From: DTU089 sp964421815
Lineage (GTDB): Bacteria; Bacillota; Clostridia; Oscillospirales; Acutalibacteraceae
NCBI GenBank assembly: GCA_964421815.1
Contig: CAYQYT010000011.1
Location: 1 to 64,000, forward strand
Direction of reading: 5' to 3'
Length of the DNA stretch: 64,000 nt
A model generated the notes under the pieces. The model was not told the origin of the DNA. It saw nothing but the letters and a program-made list of their open reading frames with translations, and did no database searches. Both the position numbers and the translations under genes were made by a program. This document shows positions 24,818-34,452 of this stretch, in pieces. Position 1 is the stretch's first letter. Every line of letters starts with the position of its first letter.

Positions 24818-25429
24818 TTAACCCTCTTTAACAAACTTTCTCACAGAAAAACGGGCGCCCGTTGACTCGCAAACCTTCCGTGCCAATTCTATTTCCTCTT
24901 CCGATATCACATCCACCACCGTCATTCTCACATCGTCGCAATACTTAACACAGTCCCCTGTGAAACGGAGCATTGCATCGAATGCCTTTCCCGGAAAAAT
25001 ATTTCTCGTGATTTTATCATACTTCTCCGAGGTAAACTCGTTAAGGGAAACGGAAATTGCGTCGATTTTCCCGCAAATCAACTGTGCCGTGGGTTTTTCA
25101 TTTATTAAATCCGACAAGCCGTTTGTGTTAAGACGGAGTTTTATATGGGGGTGTGTCTCTTTCATATATTCCGCACTTTTCAGCAAAAGTTCCAATTCAT
25201 TTGTGGGCTCTCCGTAGCCGCAGAAAGCCGCGCACTCCACACCCGACCAATCGAAAGCATCTATCGCCCCTTTAACATCTTCAAATGTGGGCTGTGTATC
25301 GTGCCACATTTTCTTGGCTTCACCGATAACATCCTTTTTATCCCTTATACAAAACACACAACTGCAAGGGCATTTGTTTGTGATATTAAAATAAGGTGTT
25401 TCCTTATATTTATAAATAATATCAGCCAT
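24818..25429 (-). CDS. Radical SAM protein, TatD-associated type
   Basis: This 203-residue radical S-adenosylmethionine protein has CPCSCVFC near the N-terminus (about residues 19-26), which contains the CxxxCxxC that binds the 4Fe-4S cluster, then a GYGEPT motif that contacts SAM, and a half-barrel core. Its short length and motif spacing fit the family often found beside TatD nucleases, though no TatD gene is present here. Its substrate is unknown. It is the last gene of a run with the ECF S component and pyridoxal kinase (gaps of 14 and 11 bases), so a link to cofactor metabolism is possible. Confidence 0.8.
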   Translation of the reverse strand: MADIIYKYKETPYFNITNKCPCSCVFCIRDKKDVIGEAKKMWHDTQPTFEDVKGAIDAFDWSGVECAAFCGYGEPTNELELLLKSAEYMKETHPHIKLRLNTNGLSDLINEKPTAQLICGKIDAISVSLNEFTSEKYDKITRNIFPGKAFDAMLRFTGDCVKYCDDVRMTVVDVISEEEIELARKVCESTGARFSVRKFVKEG

Positions 25430-25443
25430 TATTTCCTTTCTCC

Positions 25444-25968
25444 TTATTTCAAATATTTTTGAATATTTGCTTTATCCAAAGCAAATCCTACCAGAACAAA
25501 AACAATTGCGCTTCCTATGGGTTGGGCAAGACCGAAAAGCAATGTTGCCGCGGCAGACTCAAAGGTAAACATCAGCCCTTCGGCAATGAAGTAACCGACT
25601 GTGGTTATTATGCCCGACACAACTGTCATCAAAATGGTTGAGGGATGTACGATTTTGTGAGTGCCCTTATGCTTTACATAATGGGATGTGGCAATAATAA
25701 ACGGTATGCAATTAAGTGGCTTTATAATTGCGGTGGGGATTGCCCATATCGCCGCGCCCACAAGTATATCCGCCAACGCTCCGCCTATTGATGCGGCGAT
25801 TGCGCCGTAAGGTCCCAATAAGCAACCTGCAAGATATATTACCGTGTCGCCTAAATGTACATAGCCATCATTTACCCCTATGGGTATTTTGACAACTGCA
25901 GTTGTCACGGTTATAAGCGCCGCAAATATTGCGGCAAGCGTGATTTTTTTAAGATTGCTTTTTTTCAT
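25444..25968 (-). CDS. ECF transporter S component, probably for a vitamin B6 compound
   Basis: The 174-residue membrane protein has about six hydrophobic segments, an N-terminal TLAAIFAALITV stretch and the VHLGDTVIYLAG loop, as in substrate-binding S components of energy-coupling factor transporters. These work with a shared EcfA-EcfA'-EcfT module not found in this window. It sits 11 bases after a pyridoxal kinase gene, so pyridoxine or a related B6 or pyrimidine precursor is the likely substrate. That assignment is inference from context. Confidence 0.82.
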   Translation of the reverse strand: MKKSNLKKITLAAIFAALITVTTAVVKIPIGVNDGYVHLGDTVIYLAGCLLGPYGAIAASIGGALADILVGAAIWAIPTAIIKPLNCIPFIIATSHYVKHKGTHKIVHPSTILMTVVSGIITTVGYFIAEGLMFTFESAAATLLFGLAQPIGSAIVFVLVGFALDKANIQKYLK

Positions 25969-25979
25969 AGTGCATCACC

Positions 25980-26771
25980 TCATATATTTTTCAGAAACGG
26001 CTCAAAATCAATGCCGTCGTTTCTGTTTTTTATATCACTTGCTTTAATGGCTTTACCGATAAACTCCGCACCTTGCTCCACCGCGTCAAAAACAGAAAAG
26101 CCATTTAACACCTTGCCCATAACAAAGGATGAAAAAATATCACCCGTACCGGAAAAACTACCACCCTGTGTGGCACTTTTAATAAACTCCGTTGCATACT
26201 TTTTCACGGTGCCGTCACTGAAAACGTAATTCACAACATTTTCATCCTCAACAACGCCCGTAACAACAACCGATTTTATACCGCTTTCAATCATTTTTTC
26301 ACCGGCAAGGTAAACATCCTTTTCACCGCTCAACAATTGGAGTTCCGTAAGGTTTGGTGTAATGATGTCCGCTCTTTCGCAAAGTTTTTTTACTCCCTCC
26401 ACCATTGCAGGTGTATATGTAGTATAAATTGCGCCGTTGTCACCCATAACAGGGTCGGCTAAAAATATTGTATTTTCCCCTTTAAATTTATCTATAAAGT
26501 CAAGGACATATTCAAACTGCTTCTCGCGAAGAAGAAAGCCTGTAAGAATTCCGTCAAAACAGGAATTCATTTTTAACCATTGCCGTGTCACTTTTGGAAG
26601 CATATCCGTAAGGTCGGCACACTCAAAACTGTCATACCCTGTTTGGTTACTGAAAACCCCCGTTACCACGGGATTAACCTGAACCCCCATTGCGCTCAAT
26701 ACGGGAATTGAGGCGGTAAGGGAGCATTTACCGAATCCCGATATATCATTTATGACAGCACATTTTTTCAT
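25980..26771 (-). CDS. pdxY: Pyridoxal/pyridoxamine kinase
   Basis: The 263-residue ribokinase-fold enzyme phosphorylates B6 vitamers to the 5'-phosphate. It shows VINDISGFGKCSLTA at the N-terminus, the DPVMGDNG segment, TPNLTE, and the C-terminal anion-hole motif FSGTGDIFSS with catalytic aspartate. It is the first gene of the minus-strand run and is divergent from a MocR/PdxR-type regulator across 96 bases, the standard arrangement for B6 salvage. The exact vitamer preference cannot be told from sequence, so the symbol is a best fit. Confidence 0.88.
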   Translation of the reverse strand: MKKCAVINDISGFGKCSLTASIPVLSAMGVQVNPVVTGVFSNQTGYDSFECADLTDMLPKVTRQWLKMNSCFDGILTGFLLREKQFEYVLDFIDKFKGENTIFLADPVMGDNGAIYTTYTPAMVEGVKKLCERADIITPNLTELQLLSGEKDVYLAGEKMIESGIKSVVVTGVVEDENVVNYVFSDGTVKKYATEFIKSATQGGSFSGTGDIFSSFVMGKVLNGFSVFDAVEQGAEFIGKAIKASDIKNRNDGIDFEPFLKNI

Positions 26772-26786
26772 AAATCAGTCAACCTC

Positions 26787-26815
26787 TTGCATATTTGATG
26801 GAAGTATTATATAAT
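26787..26815 (+). promoter_or_regulatory. Promoter for the MocR-type regulator
   Basis: TTGCAT (26787-26792) and TATAAT (26810-26815) are 17 bases apart. The -10 lies in a perfect palindrome, TATTATATAATA (26805-26816), which also provides the -10 of the divergent kinase promoter. Confidence 0.6.
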
Positions 26816-26834
26816 AACTCTGTAATGATTAAAA
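26806..26834 (-). promoter_or_regulatory. Promoter for pdxY, overlapping the divergent one
   Basis: On the minus strand TATAAT (26811-26806) has a weak -35, TTTTAA, at 26834-26829 with 17 bases between. Its -10 overlaps that of the opposite promoter, so polymerase or regulator binding on one side would affect the other. Confidence 0.45.
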
Positions 26835-26867
26835 TACACAGTTTTAAATATTTTTTAGGGTACAGAT

Positions 26868-28124
26868 ATGAAAAAATACACAGAGATTTACAACACCATA
26901 CGGGACATGATTTCCTCGGGAGAACTGCAATCGGGGGATAAAATTCCGTCCGTAAGAAAAGCGGCGGCAACATACAATGTTTCTCTCACAACAGTACAGA
27001 GTGCATATTTTGAGTTGTGTGCCGACGGATACATAATCGCACACAGTAAAAGCGGCTATTTTGTTTCGGGCATAGAACACAGTCACACAGCGGAAGATTA
27101 CGAGGATGTGCAAAGCGACATAAAATATGATTTATCCGGCGGAATTGCCGACGAGGAAAGTTTCGATTTTTCTCTTTGGCAAAGGTACATAAAAAGCGCC
27201 CTCAGGCAAAAAGAAAGACTGCTTTCATACAGTCAGCCCAAGGGAGAATACGATTTAAGATGTGCCATAGCCCAGTATATTAAGGAAAAAAGAAATGTAA
27301 TAACCTCCCCCGACAGAATTATTGTGGGGGCGGGATTACAACCCCTTTTACACATTCTCTGTTCGCTCCTTGACAAAGAAATGTGCGTGTCATTCCCGGA
27401 CAAAAGCTTTGTTTCGGGTATGGGTGTATTTAAAGATTACGGATTTGACGTGCATATAAGGGACAAGGACGCAGATGTCATATACGTCTCCCCCTCCCAC
27501 ATGACAAGGTGGGGTGATGTTATGCCCATTAAACGTCGCCTGGAACTTGTTGAATATTCAAAAAAGCACAATTCCATTGTTATTGAGGACGATTACGAAA
27601 ACGAGTTCCTTTACAATGTAAAGCCCACTCCCTCCCTCTACGCCTTGGGAAAGGACAACATCATTTATATGGGTTCCTTTTCTGCAATGCTCCTGCCGGG
27701 AATAAGAATCAGTTTTATGGTGCTGACAAAGGAACTTACAAAAAAATACAACGAAAACTCTTTCAGATACGCACAGACGGCGGGAAAGACGGAGCAAATC
27801 GCCCTTTGCAGTTATATACGGGACGGACGAATTCAGTCCCAGACGAGAAAAATAAGACGTATATACACCGCAAAGACCAAGAAATTCGCCGCAATACTAA
27901 AACAGATTTTACCGAATTCGGAAATTGAAATCGGTGAAAACACCCTACAGATTGTCCTGAAAACAAAATGGAACGGGGACCTTGGGGAGTTCACGAAAGC
28001 GGGTATAAAGGTATTCATTGAAAAATACGAAAACGGAGAAATAACCCTTGTTATCTCACCGTCGGGAATACCCAACGGCGAACTTGAAAAAGCGGCTCAA
28101 AGCCTTGGAAATATACTATTTTAA
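26868..28124 (+). CDS. MocR/PdxR-family transcription regulator
   Basis: This 418-residue protein has a GntR-type winged helix (about 1-68, with GDKIPSVRKAAATYNVSLTTVQSAY) fused to an aminotransferase class I fold (about 90-418). The PLP-type region appears as IVIEDDYENEFLYN; the expected lysine-bearing segment is degenerate (YMGSFSAMLLPGIRISF), with an alanine where many aminotransferases have the PLP-binding lysine. PdxR proteins sense PLP and control B6 genes, and the divergent pyridoxal kinase fits this. Loss of the lysine would matter for how PLP is held. Confidence 0.88.
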   Translation: MKKYTEIYNTIRDMISSGELQSGDKIPSVRKAAATYNVSLTTVQSAYFELCADGYIIAHSKSGYFVSGIEHSHTAEDYEDVQSDIKYDLSGGIADEESFDFSLWQRYIKSALRQKERLLSYSQPKGEYDLRCAIAQYIKEKRNVITSPDRIIVGAGLQPLLHILCSLLDKEMCVSFPDKSFVSGMGVFKDYGFDVHIRDKDADVIYVSPSHMTRWGDVMPIKRRLELVEYSKKHNSIVIEDDYENEFLYNVKPTPSLYALGKDNIIYMGSFSAMLLPGIRISFMVLTKELTKKYNENSFRYAQTAGKTEQIALCSYIRDGRIQSQTRKIRRIYTAKTKKFAAILKQILPNSEIEIGENTLQIVLKTKWNGDLGEFTKAGIKVFIEKYENGEITLVISPSGIPNGELEKAAQSLGNILF

Positions 28125-28133
28125 CAAAAAGCA

Positions 28134-28186
28134 GACACCTTTTTGCAACATTCAACATGCTACAAAAAGGTGTCCGTAATTTTATT
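28134..28186. terminator. Bidirectional terminator between mocR and dapL
   Basis: A perfect 12-bp stem, 28134-28145 with 28163-28174, with a 17-base loop, is followed by CGTAATTTTATTTTTT on the plus strand. It lies between two convergent genes and also ends the long purC-dapL operon. Confidence 0.8.
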
Positions 28187-29369
28187 TTTTTAAAAGTTCA
28201 ACAAGACGTCTTGCCGCTTCCTTTGTGTCCTCAGGACTGCCAAAAGTGGAAAAACGGAAATAGCCCTCACCGCATGCACCGAAACCTTCACCGGGAGTAC
28301 CCACTACCTGAATTTCATTGAGCAAATAGTCAAAAAATTCCCAACTTCCCATGCCGTCAGGGCATCTCATCCAAATATACGGAGCATTTTTACCTCCGCA
28401 GTACCATATACCCAGTTCATCCAATGCTTTCATAAGAACTTTTGCGTTGTTTTTATAGATACCGATATTACTATGTATTTGCTTCTGTCCCTCTTCGGTA
28501 AAAACAGCCGCGCCGCCTTTTTGAATAATATATGAAACACCGTTGGTTTTTGTTGTGCGGTTACGAACCCACATATCATTAAAGTTCATACCGTTTCTTA
28601 CAAGGTTTTTGGGAATAACCGTATAGCCGAGACGTGTACCTGTAAAACCCGCGGTTTTGGAAAGGGAGCAAATCTCAATAGCGCAGGTTTCTGCACCGTC
28701 AATTTCATAAATACTGTGGGGTAAATCCTCATCCTCAATAAATGCCTCATAAGCGGCATCAAAGAGAATAACCGAGCCGTTCTCGTTAGCAAAATCAACC
28801 CATTGTTTCAACTGACTGCGACTGAACACCGCACCGGTGGGGTTGTTTGGAGAACAGATATAGAGTATATCCGCTTTTGTATTTTCATCAGGAGCGGGTA
28901 AAAAGCCGTTTTCCTTACCGGAAGCCAGATGAACTATTTTTCTTCCGGCAATTACATTTGCATCCACATAAGCGGGATATGCCGGCTCAATAACAAGTGC
29001 CGAACTGCTTCTGTCAAACAAATCAAGAATGTCGCCCAACTCATCACTTGCACCGCTTGAAACAAACACCTCTTCAGCAGAGAGTTTCACATTTCTTCTG
29101 CCGTAATACTCCGCAATAGTTTCACGGAGAAAGGGCGCGCCGCATTCGGGCATATAGCCGTGAAAATTCTCTTTATTTGCCTGATCTTCAACACCTTCGT
29201 GCAATGCTTTGATAACCGCATCGCAAAGAGGTAATGAAACATCCCCTATTCCCATACGATAAAGGTGTTTATCAGGATTATCTTCCAAATATTTTTTTGT
29301 TTTTTGTGCTATATTATAGAAAAGATATGAATCCTTTAAATCTGCATAATGCATATTTGGTGTAATCAT
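28182..29369 (-). CDS. dapL: LL-diaminopimelate aminotransferase
   Basis: The 395-residue PLP enzyme makes LL-diaminopimelate directly from tetrahydrodipicolinate and glutamate, bypassing succinyl or acetyl steps in lysine and peptidoglycan synthesis. The PLP-binding lysine lies in SLSKTAGFTGTRLGY, and CSPNNPTGAV and the N-terminal GIGDVSLPL fit DapL. Its start overlaps the dapF stop by 4 bases. It is the last gene of the ten-gene nucleotide operon, and it consumes glutamate as amino donor, in keeping with nitrogen control of the whole unit. Confidence 0.94.
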   Translation of the reverse strand: MITPNMHYADLKDSYLFYNIAQKTKKYLEDNPDKHLYRMGIGDVSLPLCDAVIKALHEGVEDQANKENFHGYMPECGAPFLRETIAEYYGRRNVKLSAEEVFVSSGASDELGDILDLFDRSSSALVIEPAYPAYVDANVIAGRKIVHLASGKENGFLPAPDENTKADILYICSPNNPTGAVFSRSQLKQWVDFANENGSVILFDAAYEAFIEDEDLPHSIYEIDGAETCAIEICSLSKTAGFTGTRLGYTVIPKNLVRNGMNFNDMWVRNRTTKTNGVSYIIQKGGAAVFTEEGQKQIHSNIGIYKNNAKVLMKALDELGIWYCGGKNAPYIWMRCPDGMGSWEFFDYLLNEIQVVGTPGEGFGACGEGYFRFSTFGSPEDTKEAARRLVELLKK

Positions 29370-30157
29370 TCTATGGTCTCTCCTTCATATACAAACTTTG
29401 CCGGGCCCGTCATTTGCACTTCGTTGTCCCCGTCTATTTTGATTTTCAATGTACCGCCGTCAAGCTGTACGGAAATGGTGTCGTCATAACGACAGTAACC
29501 CGCCGATATTGCCGCCATTGTGCTGGCGCAAGCACCTGTACCGCAAGCCAACGTTACACCGCTTCCCCGCTCCCACACACGCATACGCAATTTTTCTTCG
29601 CTCAGCACCTGAACAAACTCAACATTCACACCATCGGGGAAAAAGGGGTGGTGTTCTATTTCAGGTCCCAAAGTTGTAAGCGGTGCGGTTTCAATGTCGT
29701 CAACAAAAATCACCGCGTGGGGATTTCCTACATTTACGGGTATAAGTTCCGCTTTTTTTCCGTTTACATCTATTGTTGTATTTTCATCCGCAATCGCTTT
29801 TCCCATACTTACGGTTACGGTTTTCACCTTATCGCCCACAATATGAAGTTTAAGGGTTTTTATTCCCGACAAGGTTTCCACCGTCAGTTGTTTTTTATCG
29901 GTATAACCCTTGTCATACACATATTTACCAACGCAACGAATACCGTTGCCGCACATTTTTGCCTCACTGCCATCAGCATTGAAAATACGCATTTTAAAAT
30001 CTGCTACATTGGATTTTGATATATAAATCATTCCGTCGGAACCTGCTCCGAAATGTCTCTCGGACAAATACTGCGACAGTTCTGCGATGTTCTCCGGCAC
30101 TTCGCCGTAAACATACAAATAGTCATTTCCCAAACCATGCATTTTTGTAAAGTGCAT
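29366..30157 (-). CDS. dapF: Diaminopimelate epimerase
   Basis: The 263-residue enzyme converts LL- to meso-diaminopimelate for peptidoglycan and lysine. Both active cysteines are in place: CGNGIRC in the N-terminal half and ACGTGACA in the C-terminal half. The start is the ATG of MHFTKMHGLGNDY at 30157, fixed by GGGAGG seven bases upstream; an upstream in-frame extension lacks support. It lies 28 bases after carB and overlaps dapL by 4 bases. Confidence 0.96.
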   Translation of the reverse strand: MHFTKMHGLGNDYLYVYGEVPENIAELSQYLSERHFGAGSDGMIYISKSNVADFKMRIFNADGSEAKMCGNGIRCVGKYVYDKGYTDKKQLTVETLSGIKTLKLHIVGDKVKTVTVSMGKAIADENTTIDVNGKKAELIPVNVGNPHAVIFVDDIETAPLTTLGPEIEHHPFFPDGVNVEFVQVLSEEKLRMRVWERGSGVTLACGTGACASTMAAISAGYCRYDDTISVQLDGGTLKIKIDGDNEVQMTGPAKFVYEGETIE

Positions 30158-30185
30158 AACAAAACCTCCCGATGTTTTACTCGTT

Positions 30186-33100
30186 TTATTCGTCGTCAAT
30201 CTTTGATATTCCTATGGTTACTTCCTCCAAAACATCAAGCAGCACCTTAACGGTGTCAAGAGATGTGAGCATAGTAATATTATTTTGAGAGGCACAGCGA
30301 CGAATTGCCACACCATCCTCATAATGTATGCCGGAAAGAATCGCACGGGTACAAATAACGTAGCTGACATAACCCGCTTTAATTGAATCAAGTATTTCCT
30401 CGCTTCCCTCGGAAAGTTTCCGTCTTATACGGGTACGGATTCCGTTTTCTTTAAGGAACAATGCCGTACCGATGGTTGCCTCAATATTGAAGCCCATATC
30501 GTAAAAGCGACGAACAAGGGGCAAAGCCTCCTCCTTATCTTCATCCGCAAGGGTAACTACCACGGTGCCGAAATTCTGCACCTTGATACCCGACGCAATC
30601 ATAGCCTTGTACATTGCACGGTGCAATTTTCTGTCATAGCCTATTGCTTCTCCGGTAGATTTCATTTCAGGTGACAGATATGCATCCATACCCTGCAATT
30701 TTGAGAATGAAAATGCGGGTACTTTTACATAGAAACGTTTTTTCTCCGTTGGGTAAAGCACATCTATTCCCTGCTCTTTCAAACTCTTACCGAGAATTGT
30801 AAGAGTTGCGATATCTGCAAGGCTGTAACCCGTTGCTTTTGAGAGGAAGGGCACCGTTCTGGAGGAACGGGGGTTAACCTCAATAATATACACATTCTCA
30901 TTTTCATCAACAATGAACTGAATGTTGAACAGTCCCACAATGCCGATACCAAGCCCCAATTTTTTTGTATAATCAAGGATTGTTTCCTTTACCTTTTGGG
31001 AGATACTGTATGTGGGATAAATACTGATGGAGTCACCGGAATGAACACCTGTTCTTTCAACAAGTTCCATAATTCCGGGAACGAAAACCCGATTTCCGTC
31101 ACAAATTGCGTCAACCTCAAGTTCTTTTCCGCGAATGTATTTATCAACAAGCACCGGTTTGTCTTCATCAATTTCAACTGCGGTTTTCAGATAGTTCCTG
31201 AGGGCTTCTTCCTTTGCAACAATCTGCATTGCTCTGCCCCCCAAAACAAAACTGGGGCGAACAAGGACGGGATAGCCGATTTCTGCCGCGGCTTTAACAC
31301 CCTCCTCAATACTTGTTACGGCTCTGCCTTTGGGTTGAGGAATATTCAATGAACTGAGAAGTTTTTCAAAAGCATCCCTGTTTTCCGCACGTTCAATGGC
31401 TTCGCAATCCGAACCGATAATTTTAACTCCTCTTTCTCGTAAAGGCTCTGCAAGATTTATTGCCGTCTGACCGCCCAGGGTTGCAATTACACCCTCCGGT
31501 TGTTCAAGGTCGATAACATTCATAACATCTTCCACGCAGAGTGGTTCAAAATACAATTTATCGGAACAGGTATAGTCCGTGGAAACTGTTTCCGGATTAT
31601 TGTTTATAATGATTGCTTCAAAGCCCGCTGCTTTTATGGTTTTTACTGCATGAACCGTGGAATAGTCGAACTCAACGCCCTGTCCGATACGGATGGGACC
31701 GGAACCCAACACTATAACTTTTTTCTTTTGGGACACTACGGACTCGTTTTCTTCCTCATATGTTGAATAGAAATAAGGTATATAACTGTCGAACTCCGAA
31801 GCACAGGTATCAATCATTTTATATACGGGAGTAATGCCGTTTTTGCGTCTTATTTCAAAAACATCCAACTCTTTTAAGCCCCAAAGTTCTGCAATTTTCC
31901 TATCGGAAAATCCGAATTTTTTAGCCTCAAGCAGAACATCAACATTTTGGGGATTGCTTTCAATTCTTTGTTCCTGTTCGATAATATTACGAAGCTTGCG
32001 AATAAAGAATTTATCAATAGCGGTTACGCTGTTGATTTTGTCAACGGCACACCCCATTCTCAAAAGTTGTGCTATTGCATATATACGGTCATCAGTACCG
32101 ATTTTTATATATTCAAGCAATTCTTCACAGGTGCTTTCGTCAAATTTACTGCTATGCAGGTGATAAAGACCGATTTCCAACGATCGAATTGCTTTTAAAA
32201 GGCTTTCTTCAAAGTTTCTGCCGATACTCATTACCTCACCGGTTGCTTTCATCTGTGTGGAAAGTGAATTATTGGCATCAGCGAATTTATCAAAGGGGAA
32301 ACGGGGCATCTTTGTAACCACATAGTCCAATGTGGGCTCAAATGATGCGGGTGTATTGGCAATTTTGATTTCATCCAAGGTCATACCCACGCCGATTTTT
32401 GCAGATACGCGGGCAATGGGGTATCCGCTTGCCTTGGACGCAAGAGCGGATGAACGGGAAACCCTGGGGTTAACTTCAATAAGATAATATTGGAATGACT
32501 TTGAATCAAGAGCGAACTGAACATTACAGCCGCCTTCAATCTCCAAAGCACGGATTATTTTAAGAGCACTGTCCCTGAGCATGTGGTACTCTTTATTAGT
32601 CAGAGTCTGTGAGGGACACACAACTATTGAGTCACCCGTATGAATACCGACGGGGTCAAGATTTTCCATATTACAAATGGTAAGGGCTGTATCGTTCTTA
32701 TCGCGCATTACCTCATACTCAATTTCCTTGTAGCCCTTTATGCTCTTTTCAATAAGCACCTGATTTACGGGAGAAAGAGAAAGGGCATTTTTAAGCAAGG
32801 GCAAAAGTTCTTCCTCATTATCAGCAAAGCCGCCGCCCGTACCTCCGAGGGTGAAAGCAGGTCTTAATACAACGGGATAACCGATTTTTTCAACAACCTT
32901 TAAACCCTCCTCAATGGAACTTGCAATATCGGAGGGAAGAACCGGCTCACCGAGACTCTCGCAAAGTTCTTTGAACATTTCGCGATCCTCTGCCCTTTCA
33001 ATACTGCTGCTTTTTGTTCCCAACAACTCAACACGACATTCTTTTAAGATGCCTTTTTTCTCAAGTTGCATGGCAAGGTTCAGACCCGTCTGACCGCCTA

Positions 33101-33368
33101 TACCGGGCAGAATTGCATCAGGGCGTTCGTATCGGATAATTTTTGCAATATATTCAAGGGTCAAGGGCTCCATATACACTTTGTCCGCAATGGTTGTGTC
33201 CGTCATTATGGTTGCGGGGTTGGAGTTACAAAGCACTACCTCATAGCCCTCCTCTTTAAGGGCAAGACAAGCCTGTGTTCCTGCGTAATCAAATTCAGCC
33301 GCCTGACCGATAACAATGGGGCCCGAGCCGATAACAAGAACTTTTTTAATATCTTCTCTCTTGGGCAT
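30186..33368 (-). CDS. carB: Carbamoyl-phosphate synthase large subunit
   Basis: This 1060-residue subunit uses ammonia from CarA, bicarbonate and two ATP to make carbamoyl phosphate for pyrimidines and arginine. It has two homologous ATP-grasp halves (each opening with VLVIGSGPIVIGQAAEFDY or VIVLGSGPIRIGQGVEFDY), an oligomerisation region between, and a C-terminal MGS-like allosteric domain (about 930-1060). The length is normal. It overlaps carA by 23 bases and is followed 28 bases later by dapF. Confidence 0.97.
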   Translation of the reverse strand: MPKREDIKKVLVIGSGPIVIGQAAEFDYAGTQACLALKEEGYEVVLCNSNPATIMTDTTIADKVYMEPLTLEYIAKIIRYERPDAILPGIGGQTGLNLAMQLEKKGILKECRVELLGTKSSSIERAEDREMFKELCESLGEPVLPSDIASSIEEGLKVVEKIGYPVVLRPAFTLGGTGGGFADNEEELLPLLKNALSLSPVNQVLIEKSIKGYKEIEYEVMRDKNDTALTICNMENLDPVGIHTGDSIVVCPSQTLTNKEYHMLRDSALKIIRALEIEGGCNVQFALDSKSFQYYLIEVNPRVSRSSALASKASGYPIARVSAKIGVGMTLDEIKIANTPASFEPTLDYVVTKMPRFPFDKFADANNSLSTQMKATGEVMSIGRNFEESLLKAIRSLEIGLYHLHSSKFDESTCEELLEYIKIGTDDRIYAIAQLLRMGCAVDKINSVTAIDKFFIRKLRNIIEQEQRIESNPQNVDVLLEAKKFGFSDRKIAELWGLKELDVFEIRRKNGITPVYKMIDTCASEFDSYIPYFYSTYEEENESVVSQKKKVIVLGSGPIRIGQGVEFDYSTVHAVKTIKAAGFEAIIINNNPETVSTDYTCSDKLYFEPLCVEDVMNVIDLEQPEGVIATLGGQTAINLAEPLRERGVKIIGSDCEAIERAENRDAFEKLLSSLNIPQPKGRAVTSIEEGVKAAAEIGYPVLVRPSFVLGGRAMQIVAKEEALRNYLKTAVEIDEDKPVLVDKYIRGKELEVDAICDGNRVFVPGIMELVERTGVHSGDSISIYPTYSISQKVKETILDYTKKLGLGIGIVGLFNIQFIVDENENVYIIEVNPRSSRTVPFLSKATGYSLADIATLTILGKSLKEQGIDVLYPTEKKRFYVKVPAFSFSKLQGMDAYLSPEMKSTGEAIGYDRKLHRAMYKAMIASGIKVQNFGTVVVTLADEDKEEALPLVRRFYDMGFNIEATIGTALFLKENGIRTRIRRKLSEGSEEILDSIKAGYVSYVICTRAILSGIHYEDGVAIRRCASQNNITMLTSLDTVKVLLDVLEEVTIGISKIDDE

Positions 33369-34452
33369 TTGCTTTTTTCTCCTCCATAAGTTTTATAAAA
33401 CTGTCAAACAAATAAGCGCTGTCCTGAGGTCCCGGTGCGCTTTCCGGATGATACTGAACGCTGAAAACACCGTCCGCATCACATTTTACACCCTCAACGG
33501 TTTCATCAAGTAAATTTATATGAGTCACTTTTAAAGGTGTATTGCTCAAACTTTCCGAATCCACCGCATACGAATGGTTTTGGGATGTAATTTCTATTTT
33601 ATAGTTTTCCAGATTTCTTACGGGATGGTTACCGCCACGGTGACCGAATTTCAGTTTATATGTTTTCGCCCCATAGGCAAGGGAAATGATCTGGTGTCCC
33701 AGACATATTCCGAAAATGGGGTACTTTCCGATAAGTGATTTAATGGTATCAATTGTCTGTGGTACATCCGTAGGGTCCCCGGGTCCGTTGGAAATGAAAA
33801 TTCCGTCGGGCTCCAACATTTCAATAGCCTGTGCGGTTGTGTCCCATGGTACTATTGTCACTGTGCAACCTCTTTGATTTAAACTGCGTACAATATTCAT
33901 CTTCATGCCGCAATCAATTGCCACAACGTGAAATCTCTCTTTTTGTGCAGAGGAAGTCCAAAGTTTTTTACAACTGACACGGGATACCGCATCGCAGGGT
34001 ATGGAACTGTTTTTCAACAACTCAAGCCCTTTTTCCAAGGGCGTGGAGGCGTCTGTAATCAACACCTTACGGGAGCCGAAATCCCTTATGGAACGGGTAA
34101 GTTTACGTGTATCAACACCGTAAATTCCCGGGATTTTATACTCTTTCATTACCCTTGAAAGAGTCTTTGTGCTCCTGAAATTTGAGGGCTCATCGTTATA
34201 TTCTTTAACAATCAAAGCGCCGATAGTGGGGGTTTTTGTTTCGTAGTCATCATCCGCCATACCGTAGTTGCCGATTAAAGGATAAGTCATAACAACCGCT
34301 TGATAAGTATATGACGGGTCGGAAATTATCTCCTGATAGCCCACCATTGAGGTATTGAATACTATTTCACATATTTTGTCTTCACTATCACCGAAGGAAT
34401 AGCCGTAGTATTCTGCCCCGTCTTCCAAAATAATTTTTCTGTTATAATTCAT
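33346..34452 (-). CDS. carA: Carbamoyl-phosphate synthase small subunit
   Basis: This 368-residue glutamine amidotransferase releases ammonia from glutamine and channels it to CarB. The N-terminal CPSase domain is followed by a class I amidotransferase domain with the nucleophile in GICLGHQ and the catalytic His-Glu in QYHPESAPG. Its ATG shares one base with the purF stop codon and its 3' end overlaps carB, so translation of the three genes is coupled. Confidence 0.97.
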   Translation of the reverse strand: MNYNRKIILEDGAEYYGYSFGDSEDKICEIVFNTSMVGYQEIISDPSYTYQAVVMTYPLIGNYGMADDDYETKTPTIGALIVKEYNDEPSNFRSTKTLSRVMKEYKIPGIYGVDTRKLTRSIRDFGSRKVLITDASTPLEKGLELLKNSSIPCDAVSRVSCKKLWTSSAQKERFHVVAIDCGMKMNIVRSLNQRGCTVTIVPWDTTAQAIEMLEPDGIFISNGPGDPTDVPQTIDTIKSLIGKYPIFGICLGHQIISLAYGAKTYKLKFGHRGGNHPVRNLENYKIEITSQNHSYAVDSESLSNTPLKVTHINLLDETVEGVKCDADGVFSVQYHPESAPGPQDSAYLFDSFIKLMEEKKANAQERRY

